Assembly (NCBI GenBank): GCA_030435675.1
Contig: CM059622.1
Span: forward strand, 9,486,001-9,550,000
Reading direction: 5' to 3'
Length of the DNA: 64,000 bases
From: Steinernema hermaphroditum
Lineage: Eukaryota > Nematoda > Chromadorea > Rhabditida > Steinernematidae
Positions 1 to 10,201 of this stretch are shown in pieces. Under the pieces are notes generated by a model, which was not told the DNA's origin, did not search any database, and saw only the letters and a program-made list of their open reading frames with translations. A program made the translations under genes and the position numbers. Numbering within the stretch: position 1 is the first letter of the stretch; the number at the start of each line of letters is the position of its first letter.

Positions 1-193
1 GTACCGACTGCTGTGAATTTTTGCAACTTCGTGGACATGTTTTGGGTGCGTGCCTTAATTTCGGGCCGCTGAGTTTATGTACGTTTAACTCCCCAGCCCT
101 CCCTCTATCCGTTCCGCTGCACCACAGTCCGATTGGCGCGTATCACTTTGGGTGGTTCCCTTGAGAGTTGACCTTGTTAGGAAGGCATTTCAG

Positions 194-2430
194 AAGCGAT
201 GTTTGCACTCAGTGCGTCGAGCTGTTTAAGTACGAAGGCTCGTTCAAGGATCGTCTCGAACAGACTTGCACACTCGTGCAGAATATTTTGAAGGATAAAT
301 TCAGGTGAAATATTATGACATTTGTGTTCGTGATAATTAGAAAGATTCAGGGTCCACGACTATAAAAGAGTTCCATGTCCACCGGAATACGTCCCTCCAC
401 CAGGAGCGGTTTGGGTATCAAAAAAGCAGCTAACATCATTCAAGAAGCTGGCTTTGCGACAAATGGAATTCGTAAGAAACAACAGGTCTCATGAAGCCCT
501 CCAGTTAAGCTTTACAACAAATGCAGCGACCTTTATGGTAACTTAAATCAAGTAAATCATCTTCAGTTCGGCATATTTAGTGTTCCGCGGAATCATCTGA
601 AAAGGAAGGAACCCTGATCGACATATTTGACGTAGAACCAGCTGGAAACCGTAAGCTTTCTAACCCGAGAACGACTAGAGTGGACAGGTCACGGAACAAG
701 CGTTTGGATCAAACCGTCGAAGAAGTCATAAGAACCACTGTCCCCCCAGCACCAGCGGAAGACGAATTTGACATCACAGATGGTGAGAGCAGTGAAAGTG
801 ACGACGAACCCGCACAAAAGCAGATGAAAGTAAATTATGAACGCAGTGTGTCCCATGATACCGACCGTGAGATCCAAACATCATCTTCGCCTCTTGTTCC
901 AACTTTAAACGGATTATCAGTCAACCACGGTCTTAATTTTGTGAAAAACGAGGCGAGCACCTCTGATACAGAACCAACCTCAAGCGCTTGTGAAAACGGC
1001 CACTGCACCCCATCCTCTGAAACTACGCATTCTGATTCCACAGCAAACGCTGCAGAAATGGGTCGAATGCATCGCCCTTCTTCATCGATATCTTCAGTGA
1101 CGAAAACTAATGGGAATGCACTTGACTCAGTGGTTGAAAATGAAGATGTGGTTCTGCCTATTCACTTCAACAGCGGCCTGCTTTGCCCACATGGTAAGAG
1201 TTGTTTTGTCCTCGTTTTGAGTGATAAGATTGTTTTAGAGAAATTGACTTACAAAGTGACAAGGCTGTGGGTGCTGAAAGACGAATGGGACGAAATTGTT
1301 CGTGGGTACTTCGATGTTTACAACACAGTTCCATGCACAGAAGAAGAGTGTAACGAGTGCGTTGATGAGTTCTTCGTAAGTTTACCAATGCACGTGACTA
1401 AATCTATTTGTGTTGCATTTAGAAAAGCGAGGCGTCCCAAAAGGAGCAAAATGACAAAATCGTTGAAATATTCAAGGAGCTTGGACCACTTTTGAGAAAC
1501 GCCGATAAACGCAAATGGGACCCTAACTGTCTTGGCATGCAGTACACCCATACCGTTTGCTCTACCTTCTTAGTCAACATAAAGAACGCATGGAGGTGTG
1601 AAGTCACAAATCTATAAATTACTGCAGTTCTGTGTTTTCCAGGGGAAAAGGAAAGATTCCGGTACCTACCATCTGTCAAAATTGTATCCTATGCTCACGA
1701 CATGGTCTTCCATATCTTGATGTGGACGAAGTTGTGTTCAACGGCACGGCCAGGCCAGTTCCTTTGACATCCGAAGAATGGTTCGGACTCGTTAACGTCT
1801 TCGCAACCCATATCCCAGACAAGGTGGCGGATTTCACCGAAATCTTGATTAACGTCGAAGGTATAGCACTATCAACTTTATGGCTAATGTACACTTTAGG
1901 TGTGTTAGAAAACTTCTGTATGGACTGCGCGTACGAAAACCGTCGGAGAGAAGACCTTAGGCGCTATGAGTACTCAATTTCGGATATTTACGTCAAATTG
2001 GTAAGTTATTGAAGTAAATTTGTGGATATACTGTTTTTCTACTTTAGAAAGGTGACGAGCCCGATGACTGTTCGTCCTCTGCTAATTCCAAAACGGCAAC
2101 AACTCGAAGGGCATTGGCAAAAAACCTTATCAAGATAAAGGTTGCAAGCAGTCTCCAGATCTCATACTTATCATTGTGTTGCAGATGCGCTCGACGGATA
2201 CAATAATGAATCTAAAACTACAGTTGTTCAGAAAGTTAAAGCAATCCCCGGCAGACCAGTTGATCTACAACGGCGAGCAGCTTCTTGAGAATGATGCTAC
2301 TCTTGCTGGAGCCCGTATTGATGCGAACAACTTCGACAGCCCGCTTACCTTGATCGTTCAAAGCGAAACTCCTTCCGACATTCCAAGACCACTGGAACGA
2401 GGCTTTAGAGACACTGCTCTGGGCCATTAG
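194..2430 (+). CDS. usp-48: USP48-type ubiquitin carboxyl-terminal hydrolase, C-terminal part
   Basis: Nine exons can be joined in phase: 194-304, 351-537, 581-1193, 1239-1375, 1423-1595, 1643-1860, 1900-2000, 2048-2140 and 2185-2430 (TAG). The protein would remove ubiquitin in the nucleus. The N-terminal catalytic domain lies upstream of the window; only the DUSP-rich middle and C-terminus are present. Exon 3 ends in a cysteine/histidine motif (LLCPHG) typical of USP48, followed by a DUSP-like block (KLTYKVTRLWVLKDEWDEIV) and further CxxC pairs (CQNCILCSRHG, then NFCMDCAYENRR). The last exon encodes a ubiquitin-like domain (MNLKLQLFRKLKQSPADQLI, with YNGEQLLEND after it), which is the known C-terminal module of USP48. 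Bases 1-193 may hold more exon or intron but I could not assign them. The family is clear; individual 5' exon borders are less sure. Confidence 0.85.
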
Positions 2431-2981
2431 ATAGCATATTCTGCACTTCCTTTCTTTCCTTTTCCTGTTTTAGCACAACCCTTATGTCATAATTTTTGGT
2501 GTACAGTCTTCTTTCCATTGATATCATTCACTTATGATCTCAGTTCTGTTTTGTACTTACCAATGATCGAAACCAACGGGTTAAACATTAGCACTTTCTG
2601 CTTGTGGTTCGATTTCATGTTTCCCAACATTTATCATATTTCTACTTCGGAATATTTGCGTTTGTCGACGAGATGCGGTTAACTTTTTTACCGAATTCGA
2701 GTGTTCTACCGTACCTGCACTTGAAGCGTCCTAACCATTGCATTACGCGTAAGTTGCTGCTCAAATTTGACTTTCGGGTTTATAATTTCGGAGTCGGAGA
2801 GAGTTTTTGTGCTTCTTGCGACGTAGTCCATCCCACTATTGCGAAGATCTGCAACGCATATCCTTCTGGATGCATGTTTTATTCTCATTGTGCGACCTCC
2901 CCATCTTGTGTGAATTCGTGTTTTTGTTATTCGTTTAACCATAACTCTAACGCATTTGTACATTCGATATTTAGTTGCAGG
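2431..2981. other. intergenic spacer between usp-48 and mrps-30
   Basis: No convincing coding exon is seen. The long open frame across 2604-3302 continues straight through the start and first intron of the next gene in the wrong frame. A splice-acceptor-like TTGCAG lies directly before the next ATG (2976-2981), which would suit a 5'-UTR intron or spliced-leader trans-splicing. The short same-strand distance leaves room for an operon, but this is unproven. Confidence 0.5.
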
Positions 2982-4717
2982 ATGCGGCGAAGTTCGGCGA
3001 TGCTGTCGAGACGGATTGTCGCTGGAGTGCGATTTGCATCGTCGACAAGTAGTTCCGCTGCTGTTGTCAAGGACCAGCATAAAACCATGAAACCTCCAAA
3101 CTACAGAAAAACATTGCCCGGTCACGAACCAAGGAATATGCTGCAAGAAGAGTTTCCGGTATGTCGTGCACCGAAGTACTTAGGGAGTGTACAACACCAG
3201 TTCAGAACCTGGGAGATGCTACGGGTCACGGACCACGCTTGTACGATTACTACGACATGGCCGATAAAGTGCAGTCGCTGCCCAATGCCGCTGAGAAGAT
3301 AGCGTTCGTGAATCCATACGAAAGAGAGTGGAATAGCGTTGAAAAGACGTGGCACAGGTATGAAGCGAATGCCAGATATCTTGATTCTCTGGAATTGCAG
3401 GCAGTGGCATCCCCTACTGATGGCGCCACGAAAAGCCTGGAACGTACCAGCTATCCCGAAGTATTTCGATTCCTTGAACTTTTACAAGTACATTACAAAA
3501 TGTCGTATAGTCAATGATCGCGAGAAATTTGACAGTTTCTACAGCGGAATTGTACCGCCGACGAAAAAATTTGAGGTAACCGTTTTGAGGACTACAAGTA
3601 TGGAACGTGACATTGCAGAATCGCCTTCTGCAATCCCTGGATGCTCGTGATTCCTCCAACTCGGTCGATCTCACGGATGTCGAGCGTTCAAATCGTTTCC
3701 TTCGAAGCCTGATTGACGACGCGATTACCAGCTTGGCTCATAACGTAGAAGTTTTCCAGAAGCAGCGCTTGTCTCACACCACCCGCTGTGAGTCTTTCTG
3801 GATTCGCTCTGGCTTCCTTTCCATGTATGACAAGAAGGACATTGGAACTGATGTTGTGGAACGGAAGCTGCGCTATGCTAATCGTTTTATTGCTGATGAC
3901 AGGTTAGCTTTGTACTGTTAGTCTTTTCTTAAATGTGAATTTAAGGCGAAAGCTTGGAGAGTTAAGCTTTGTCCTCCGCGACGAGTTTGCTGCTCAATTG
4001 CGTTCGACGAATCCTCTGAAGCAGGTGAACTCTCCCGGTATATTTTTATCTGTGATGTCCGTTTCAGCTCTTTGATTTGACATCCGATGAGGCTGTTATT
4101 CCCGTTTTCGAAGACCACGTCAATGTTGAGGATGATGTAGTTTACTCTCCCAAAGTTTTCAATATGTGGCCAGATTCCGAAATCTTGTGGCAGTGCCCTG
4201 GATATGACGCGGACTCCAAAGAAACACACCAATATGGTCGATTGGCGGTCAAGGACATAAGCATTCTGAACCAGCTCACTGACTACTGGAAGATCGATGG
4301 CGAAGAGCGAGAACAGGTCCGACGCGATGCCATGACTGCTTCTGCGGTGTCTTCCCTATTCTCCTGGCTCAATGCTCAAGCCCATTGCCTAGGTGTGTCA
4401 GCAGACGTCGAGCTCCAAGTTACGAAGTGATTCTAGGATACACACAGTACACCGATCTGGACCGCCCCCTTGTATCTCAGATGATTCTGTCGGATGGTGA
4501 CGAGTTCTTCTTTGCCGTGGCTCAGCTCAACACAATTGCCATCAATATTGACGTGGACGGCTTCGAGAACAGGCGGACGAATGCGTGCTACGTGGACGGG
4601 CCTCACCCCCTCTTCATCGAAGAAACCAGTGGAAAGGAGGAAGAAGCGAATACGATGGAAAAGAGGGTCAGTCCTCATGTCCTTTCAAGAATACTACAGA
4701 TGGTTCTTAAGGAATAG
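2982..4717 (+). CDS. mrps-30: mitochondrial ribosomal protein mL65 (MRPS30/PDCD9 family)
   Basis: Seven exons close in phase to a 490-residue protein: 2982-3158, 3206-3357, 3401-3575, 3619-3902, 3946-4024, 4068-4392 and 4437-4717. It should be a structural protein of the mitochondrial ribosome. The N-terminus (MRRSSAMLSRRIVAGVRFAS) is rich in R and S and lacks acids, as expected of a mitochondrial targeting peptide. The C-terminal half carries the family signature: SLFSWLNAQAHCLGYTQYTD, then RPLVSQMILSDGDEFFFAVA and QLNTIAINID. The intron at 4393-4436 is only 44 bases; removing it joins CLG to YTQ and restores the family pattern, while reading through meets a stop. The start is the first ATG after an acceptor-like TTGCAG. 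Family assignment is strong. Confidence 0.88.
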
Positions 4718-5079
4718 TCTTTAGCTAGGATGTTTGTTATTGTTGTTGATTTTGGTTAAAATGAGTTCAGTTTCTGGAGTTAACGGTTGGGGGCGACCTA
4801 ACAACGATCATTCAATGGACCGACACACCCGCAGTTTGCACAGAATAGCGCGCAGTTTGGCTATATCGATGAATAGAGCGCTGTAGAGGGAGCTGCTACT
4901 CAAGAAGCCAACTAGCTGCCAATGCCGACTTTCTGTCTCCAATCCTGGGGCTTGTTCCCAGAAATTAGGGTGCTACCGTAACCACTCAAGTGGTCGTGTA
5001 AGGATAGGAAAGCGAAACCTTTCCGTGGCACGTGCAGCCCAGCGATGTGTGGGTATGGACAAGTTGAGTGGGATCAAAT
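4718..5079. other. intergenic region, convergent gene ends
   Basis: This separates the 3' ends of mrps-30 (+) and tropomyosin (-). No open frame with coding character and no repeat was recognised. Confidence 0.5.
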
Positions 5080-5085
5080 TTTATT
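5080..5085 (-). terminator. lev-11: poly(A) signal for the distal tropomyosin 3' exon
   Basis: The + strand reads TTTATT, so the minus strand has AATAAA about 170 bases past the TGA at 5257. It fits the most distal of the three alternative last exons. Confidence 0.5.
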
Positions 5086-5256
5086 CAGAGATTTGACGAT
5101 TTATGGTTGCGCGAACACACTAGAAGAGCACTTGGGTGGGAGTCGAAGCGCAGTCGAGCGGACGACGCGGCGAGGGGCGTAGCAAGTCGACGCAACGTTA
5201 CAAAGGGCGTGAAGAGAGAAAAGATGGTACAGGGAGAAGGGGTGAAGAGGCGCAGC

Positions 5257-6015
5257 TCAGTAGCCGGATAACTCGGCGAACGTCGCGTCGAGCTCTTCGC
5301 TGATGGCCTTGTAGCGTTCCTTCTCGTGGACGAGGTCGTCTACAAGGGATAGATTATGGTGTTGTGTCGCCGGAGGCCACGGATACGGAGACTTCGGACG
5401 ACGGGAAGAGAAGGCATGCGGCGTTGTATGTATATATATTATTAGATTATAGAAATCGGAGTCGATACAGAACGGATGCTAGGCAGCACTGAACACACGG
5501 CGACGGGCGCCCGGAGCGAAGTGAGTGAAGGAGTATCAAAGAGAGAAGCCAAACGGATGCCAGTGACGAGAGGAATGAGTACGGTGTCCCACGGGGACAC
5601 GATGGCTGACTAGACGATGGAGGGGCGAAGGCGCCTCAGACGGCGTTCAGTTCTGAGAGCATGCGGTCGAGCTCATCTTGCAGCTGCTTGGACTTGCGCT
5701 CGGCGCCGTCTTTCGAGTCTGAAACGAGGCACTCGGTTGCGGTTAGCGACACATTCGGTTAGGAGGGGATTAGGGTTACAGTAGACCCGTCATGCAGCAT
5801 TCCGGTCGTACAGCACTCGCATTCGAAGACGAAACGACAAACCGATGAGACGACGACGAAACGAGAGGACGAAAATACAAAAACAAATAGTGGATACGGT
5901 GGACGAGGACGGATGGTGGACGGACACGGCCCTTAAGAGCCCTGGATCTCCTGCACGGTCTGCTCGATCTCCTCGGTGAGGTTGCGGACCTTCTCCTTTT
6001 CGAGCAGCAAGTCGT
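5257..6015 (-). other. lev-11: three alternative terminal exons of tropomyosin
   Basis: Three 3' exons each supply 83 coding bases beginning A-C after a phase-1 junction (G|AC = Asp). 5933-6015 ends in ...VQEIQGS, 5636-5718 ends in ...RMLSELNAV, and 5257-5339 ends in ...[10 protein letters not shown], the classic nematode muscle-type end. Each has its own stop codon. Choosing between them requires alternative splicing with alternative polyadenylation and changes the last 27 residues, the part that overlaps the next tropomyosin head to tail and contacts troponin T in muscle. Confidence 0.92.
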
Positions 6016-9000
6016 CTAGAGGACAGCGACACATAATTTGACATTTACGGTACACAGGACGACGGCGATCGATGGCCAGGGGTTACGGTAGTGGGGGTGG
6101 GGGAGACGCTTACCTTCGAGTCTGTCGACTTCCTTTTGGAGCTTTTGGACGGATCGTTCGGCGAACTCTGCGCGGGTCTCAGCCTAAAGCACGTGTGTTA
6201 GAAAAGCCCTTCGGCGAGCGAGAGCTAAAGATACGGTAGACGACCGGACGGACTACGGTCATGCAAACGAACAAAACGGCACCTCCTTCAGGCGGGCGGC
6301 GAGGGTGCGGATCTGCTCTTCGTAGGAGTCCTCGCGCTGCAGAGCCTTCTCCTCGGAGACCTCGAGCGATTTGAGGTTGTTGCCGACGACGCGGAGCTCC
6401 TCCTCGAGTTCGACGATCTTGCTGCACAAAAGATACGGTCAAACACGACACGATAGAAGTACGGATGTTTCGGGAGCCAGAGGGAGTCATGCACGCGACC
6501 TCAACCACCACGACGGCGACTACGGTGGCGGAGTGAGTACCTCCTTGACGCGCTGCTCGAGGTGGGCGACGTGCGAGGTGAAGGAGTTCTCGCGCTCCAG
6601 GGCGCGCTCCTCGTTCACCTCCAGCGTCTTCAGGTTGATGCCGACGGCGCGGAGCTCGCGCTCCATCTCGCGCGCTACTCTGTGAGCGGAAAGGGAGTTA
6701 GACGCATAGAGGGAGGAGGGATACGGTAGGAGAGGAGGAGGAGGGGGACAGAGGGCTCAGAAACCTCCTTTAGTCGCGTGTCCAGCTGCCGGATCTGCTC
6801 CTCGAAGGTCTCCTCGCGCTCCAGCGCTTTCTCCTCGCTGAGCTCCAGCGACTTGAGATTGTTGCCGACGACGCGGAGCTCCTCCTCGAGTTCGACGATC
6901 TTGCTGCACAAAAGATAGAAACGAAGAAGAGAGCCCAGGGACCCTCGGTGCGCGGCGCATGTGCGGCTTTTACTACTACAAGGGAACTTACTTCTCTCCG
7001 GCCTCGGCACGCTCCTCGGCGCGTTCCAAGTCGGCCTCCACCATGGCGAGCTTGCGGGCGACCTGAAAGCGTCCAGTTAGGGCTTGTCGAGCAGAAGGCG
7101 ATTAGTCGTTAACACCCCTAGACATGCACCCTGGTTACTGTGGCCCCACGACGGCAGAGGCATGCACAGAAACCTCATCGTATTTGCGGTCGGCCTCCTC
7201 GGCGAGCATCTGGGCCTCCTTGAGCTGGCCCTCGACCTGGTTAGCGCGCTCTTCGTCCTGGAAGGAGCGGTTCTCCATCACCTTGCGCACTCTACAGGGG
7301 AACAGAGTTACTCGGGGAGTCGGGAAGGGCGCCGCCGCCTCTGAAAAGTGCTTTCGACCCTCCACCGACGGAGACAACAAGACGACATGGAACGCAGAAT
7401 GTTAGTAAACCGAACCTCGTCACTCTTGGTCTCGGTCTCATGCAGAAGAGCTTGCGCTTCGCGGAGCTTCGCCTCGAGGTCGGCGCAGCGGTCGTCGTCG
7501 ACGTCCATGCGGTTCTCGAGCGCCTTTCGCGCGCTGAAATCGCCAAACAACCGTGTTAAGTGTTCGGGGACCGTAATCGATGGCAAAGGGGTCGGGCGTC
7601 AGGGGAGCGTGTCGAGAGCGCGCGAGTAATCACGTCGGCAAACAACTCTGTTTGCCCTCACTCTCGAGGGTGCCGCGGCGACCTTACAGCGTCGCCGGGC
7701 GCAATGATAAGCGGGGCACAGGAGCACGGCACTCAGAAGGGATTCTCGGGGACAGGACAGAAGAGGACGGATTGATGGGAAACCACCTCTTCGTATTTGC
7801 GGTCCGCGTCTTCGGCGATCACTTTGGCTTCTTCGACCTGGACCTCGAGGATGTTGGCGCGTTCCTCGTCCTGCTGCGAGCGCGTCTCCATCGACTTCCG
7901 GGCACTGGATGCACACAGATGACACGGACAGAACACAAGGCTAGACGGGACTGTGGCACAGGTGGACCGAAAGCAGCGTCAGGGGCGCGCGAACGCCCGA
8001 GGGCGCCTACCGCTCAGACTCGTCGCAGTTTTGCGAGGCTTCCTCCATCTTCTCGGTGGCGACCTTCAGACGCTCCTCGGCGCGCTCCAGCTCCTCGTCG
8101 AGCAGCTGGGTGCGGCGGTTCATGGCGGCCACTTCACCTTCAGCCTGAAAACGCGGTTAGAAGCGCGTCGCGTCGCAGCGAAGCAGCAGTGCGTCTTCGA
8201 GAGAGATTCTGTGCCAGGGAGGGGGGGGGTCATTGGGCGCAATTACCGTTCGGCCTCGTCGGCGGCCTTCGAGGCCTCCTCGAGTTTGTTCGTCGCCACC
8301 TTGAGGCGGTCTTCTGTGCGCTCGAGGTCCTCCTCGACGAGCACGATGCGCCGATTGAGCGCGGCCACTTCGGCCTCCGCCTGAATTAATTACGTTCCAT
8401 TCAGGCGAATCTGGAGGCGTTCCGAGGACCCTCCATAGGCGCCCCTTTGAACTTCTGCGGCGACCGTCCGACGGACCTTCGGCAGCGTGCGCATCCCTAT
8501 CGATCGTGGAATGCAAATTTCTCGCGATTAGAACAGAAACAATAGGCTTTGAATCAACTGCGCCGCCGCCAAAGGATCCGACGCGGAGCCGAGGCGCGGA
8601 GCTGGCCCGGGCTCGGAGCGCAGCACTCACATCTTCGCGCTTCTTGCGCTCCTCTTCCAAATGGCGCTTCACCTCATCGGCCTCGTCCTTCGCAGCTTCG
8701 GCCTCCTCGCGCGCCTGGCGCATCTTCTTCTTGAGGACATCGAGCAACGACGTCTGCTGCGCGCCTCCCTTATCGACCTTGGACATGGCTGCAGAAGCTG
8801 GAACTGCAAAGGGCTGGGCTGGAGGAGGGCGCGATACGGGCTCTGGGACACGCACGGCGACCGGGGACGACGCTCTATTGCGAATGAGGTGGGTTGAAGT
8901 AGCGGTGGTGAGGAGGAGGTAGGGGAGGAACTCCGCTGCTGACAGTCGCAAAACCGGTACGGCGACACTGGAGAGCGACGAGGGAGGCGAGGAGGCGCGG

Positions 9001-10201
9001 GCACGCGAAATGAGCAAATACCAGCGCCGAGAGGCTGCCGAGGGGCTAGGCGTGCTCGCGGCGGCCGATGACTGTAGGCAGATGACGCTGATAAGCTGAT
9101 GAATCGGCACGGGAGAAGCGGCGACGTCGTCGTCTTCCAAAATTGGGAATGCGACTGCGGGCGAACAAATCCTCGTCAACGTGTGGAATGGGGCTGCGGG
9201 TGGGCAGTGGTCGTCGTCGTTGCCGCCGCCGCCGCCGACGGCGCTATCGACGCGCGGCTGGTCGCAGCGACCGAATGGTCATTTATGGATTTCAGTGACT
9301 AACGCCGCTGACTCATTCGATCGTCGCCCCACGGCCGGCTTCCGCCGACCCTACAGTACCCTCCCTCCCCTGTGAAGACACTCTCTCTGAAGACGGACCG
9401 CGCAGCCTGCCGGCATTACCTCTTGGAGTTTCTTCTCCTTCTCCTCGAGTGAGGCATTCGCGGCGGCGAGGTCCTCCTGGGCCTTATCGCAGTCGTTCTC
9501 CACCTGCACCATCTTCTTTTGGGTGTCGCGGAGTTCCTCCTCGACGCGCTCTAGCTTCTCCTGCATCTGGCGGACCTTCTCCTCGGCGGCATCGGCTCGG
9601 TCGAGGGCATTGTCCTGCAAAGGATGGTCTCTTCTATGTGCTCCGGCCCTCTTCTGGGAAGTGCCCCCTCCCACTCGCCTGCAGCCAGCTGGCAACCAGT
9701 TGCTTATCCCATTCATCCGCTTTGCTTTACAGCGTCTTCCGACTCCGCGCGCACCGCACCGTCGTCTCGGCGCCCCTCCGCGGAGCCTCTTTCGCCCCCG
9801 GGCGCCGCACTTTAAACAGTGAGCAGCCGCCGGCGGCTACATATATCTGTGCGCGGGGATCTCGGGTTGTAAAGCGCGCGAGATCATCGCTCGACGACGA
9901 TTTGCGACGCCGAGGAAGAAACCGCTTCCAAACAGTGCGCGCAGCGAACGGACGATCCCGAGGTGATCCTAAGGGGGCTAAAAAGAAGCGTTTGAGTAGG
10001 GGTGTGTCGCCCCTTCTGGAACCGAAAGGTCCGGACAAAGGCAGTTAGCGCCCGGATCCTTCAATTAGGACTAATTTGGAGAATTTAGGAGGTTTTTCGC
10101 GATCGCCCGCGGGGTCTTTGTGGCGATCCCTGGGAGTGACCCTCTGGAGTGCATACCTTCTCGATCTTCATAGCCTGCATCTTCTTCTTGATGGCGTCCA
10201 T
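5257..10201 (-). CDS. lev-11: tropomyosin, two promoters and four alternative-exon arrays
   Basis: Complete tropomyosin gene. Tropomyosin is a dimeric coiled coil lying along actin filaments; it controls myosin access and actin stability in muscle and other cells. Long-form constitutive exons are 10157-10201 ([15 protein letters not shown]) and 9420-9614. A second first exon (8631-8786, [20 protein letters not shown]) gives the short form. Then come one of two 134-nt exons, one of three 118-nt exons, constitutive 71-nt exon 6992-7062, one of three 139-nt exons, constitutive 70-nt exon 6114-6183, and one of three terminal 83-nt exons. The sums give exactly 284 aa (long) and 256 aa (short), the canonical sizes. 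All alternatives within an array have identical length and phase. The heptad repeat runs throughout. C. elegans lev-11 is known to use two promoters and alternative exons; which copies are muscle-specific cannot be read here. Confidence 0.97.
6283..6903 (-). other. lev-11: array of three mutually exclusive 139-nt tropomyosin exons
   Basis: Exons 6765-6903, 6541-6679 and 6283-6421 are each exactly 139 nt, equal to the vertebrate 76-nt plus 63-nt exons fused. The first and third begin with [20 protein letters not shown] and differ mostly near their ends (RQLDTRLKE against RTLAARLKE). The middle copy is divergent ([20 protein letters not shown], ending [10 protein letters not shown]). The first base completes the codon begun by the 71-nt exon: AA|C = Asn for two copies, AA|A = Lys for the divergent one. 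Exactly one copy must be used to keep 284/256 residues and the heptad phase. Confidence 0.92.
7174..7904 (-). other. lev-11: array of three mutually exclusive 118-nt tropomyosin exons
   Basis: Exons 7787-7904 ([20 protein letters not shown]), 7416-7533 ([20 protein letters not shown]) and 7174-7291 ([20 protein letters not shown]) are each 118 nt. All follow a phase-2 CG and complete Arg with a different third base (CGT, CGC, CGA), so the junction residue never changes. Each has its own acceptor and donor. The 7416-7533 copy is the most diverged and carries a Cys (DDRCADL), rare in a tropomyosin. Confidence 0.92.
8011..8380 (-). other. lev-11: pair of mutually exclusive 134-nt tropomyosin exons
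   Basis: Exons 8247-8380 ([20 protein letters not shown]) and 8011-8144 ([20 protein letters not shown]) are both 134 nt, the usual size of tropomyosin exon 3. Both end in phase 2 with CG, and both can follow either first-exon route (long via 9420, short via 8631). They differ at many surface positions but keep the core heptads. Confidence 0.92.
8631..8786 (-). other. lev-11: first coding exon of the short tropomyosin form; internal promoter implied
   Basis: This exon starts with ATG at 8786 and ends GAAGAT|GTGAGT at 8631, giving 52 residues ([20 protein letters not shown] to ERKKRED) that join directly to a 134-nt exon. It replaces the first 80 residues of the long form. The 0.63 kb between it and the long-form exon at 9420 (8787-9419) has no other coding exon and must contain the promoter and 5'UTR of the short transcripts; I could not pick out a core promoter motif. 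Confidence 0.9.

Noticed and set aside
2604..3302. 232-codon + strand frame before and across the mrps-30 start
   Set aside because: It runs through the first mrps-30 intron in a different frame and has no domain; the mrps-30 exons explain the same DNA.
2431..4717. usp-48/mrps-30 as a proven operon
   Set aside because: Same strand with an acceptor-like TTGCAG before the second ATG, but a 550-base gap and no spliced-leader evidence; left as a possibility only.
5068..9302. Many + strand and alternate-frame reading frames across the tropomyosin gene
   Set aside because: They are antisense or shifted shadows of GC-rich coiled-coil exons with no splice logic.
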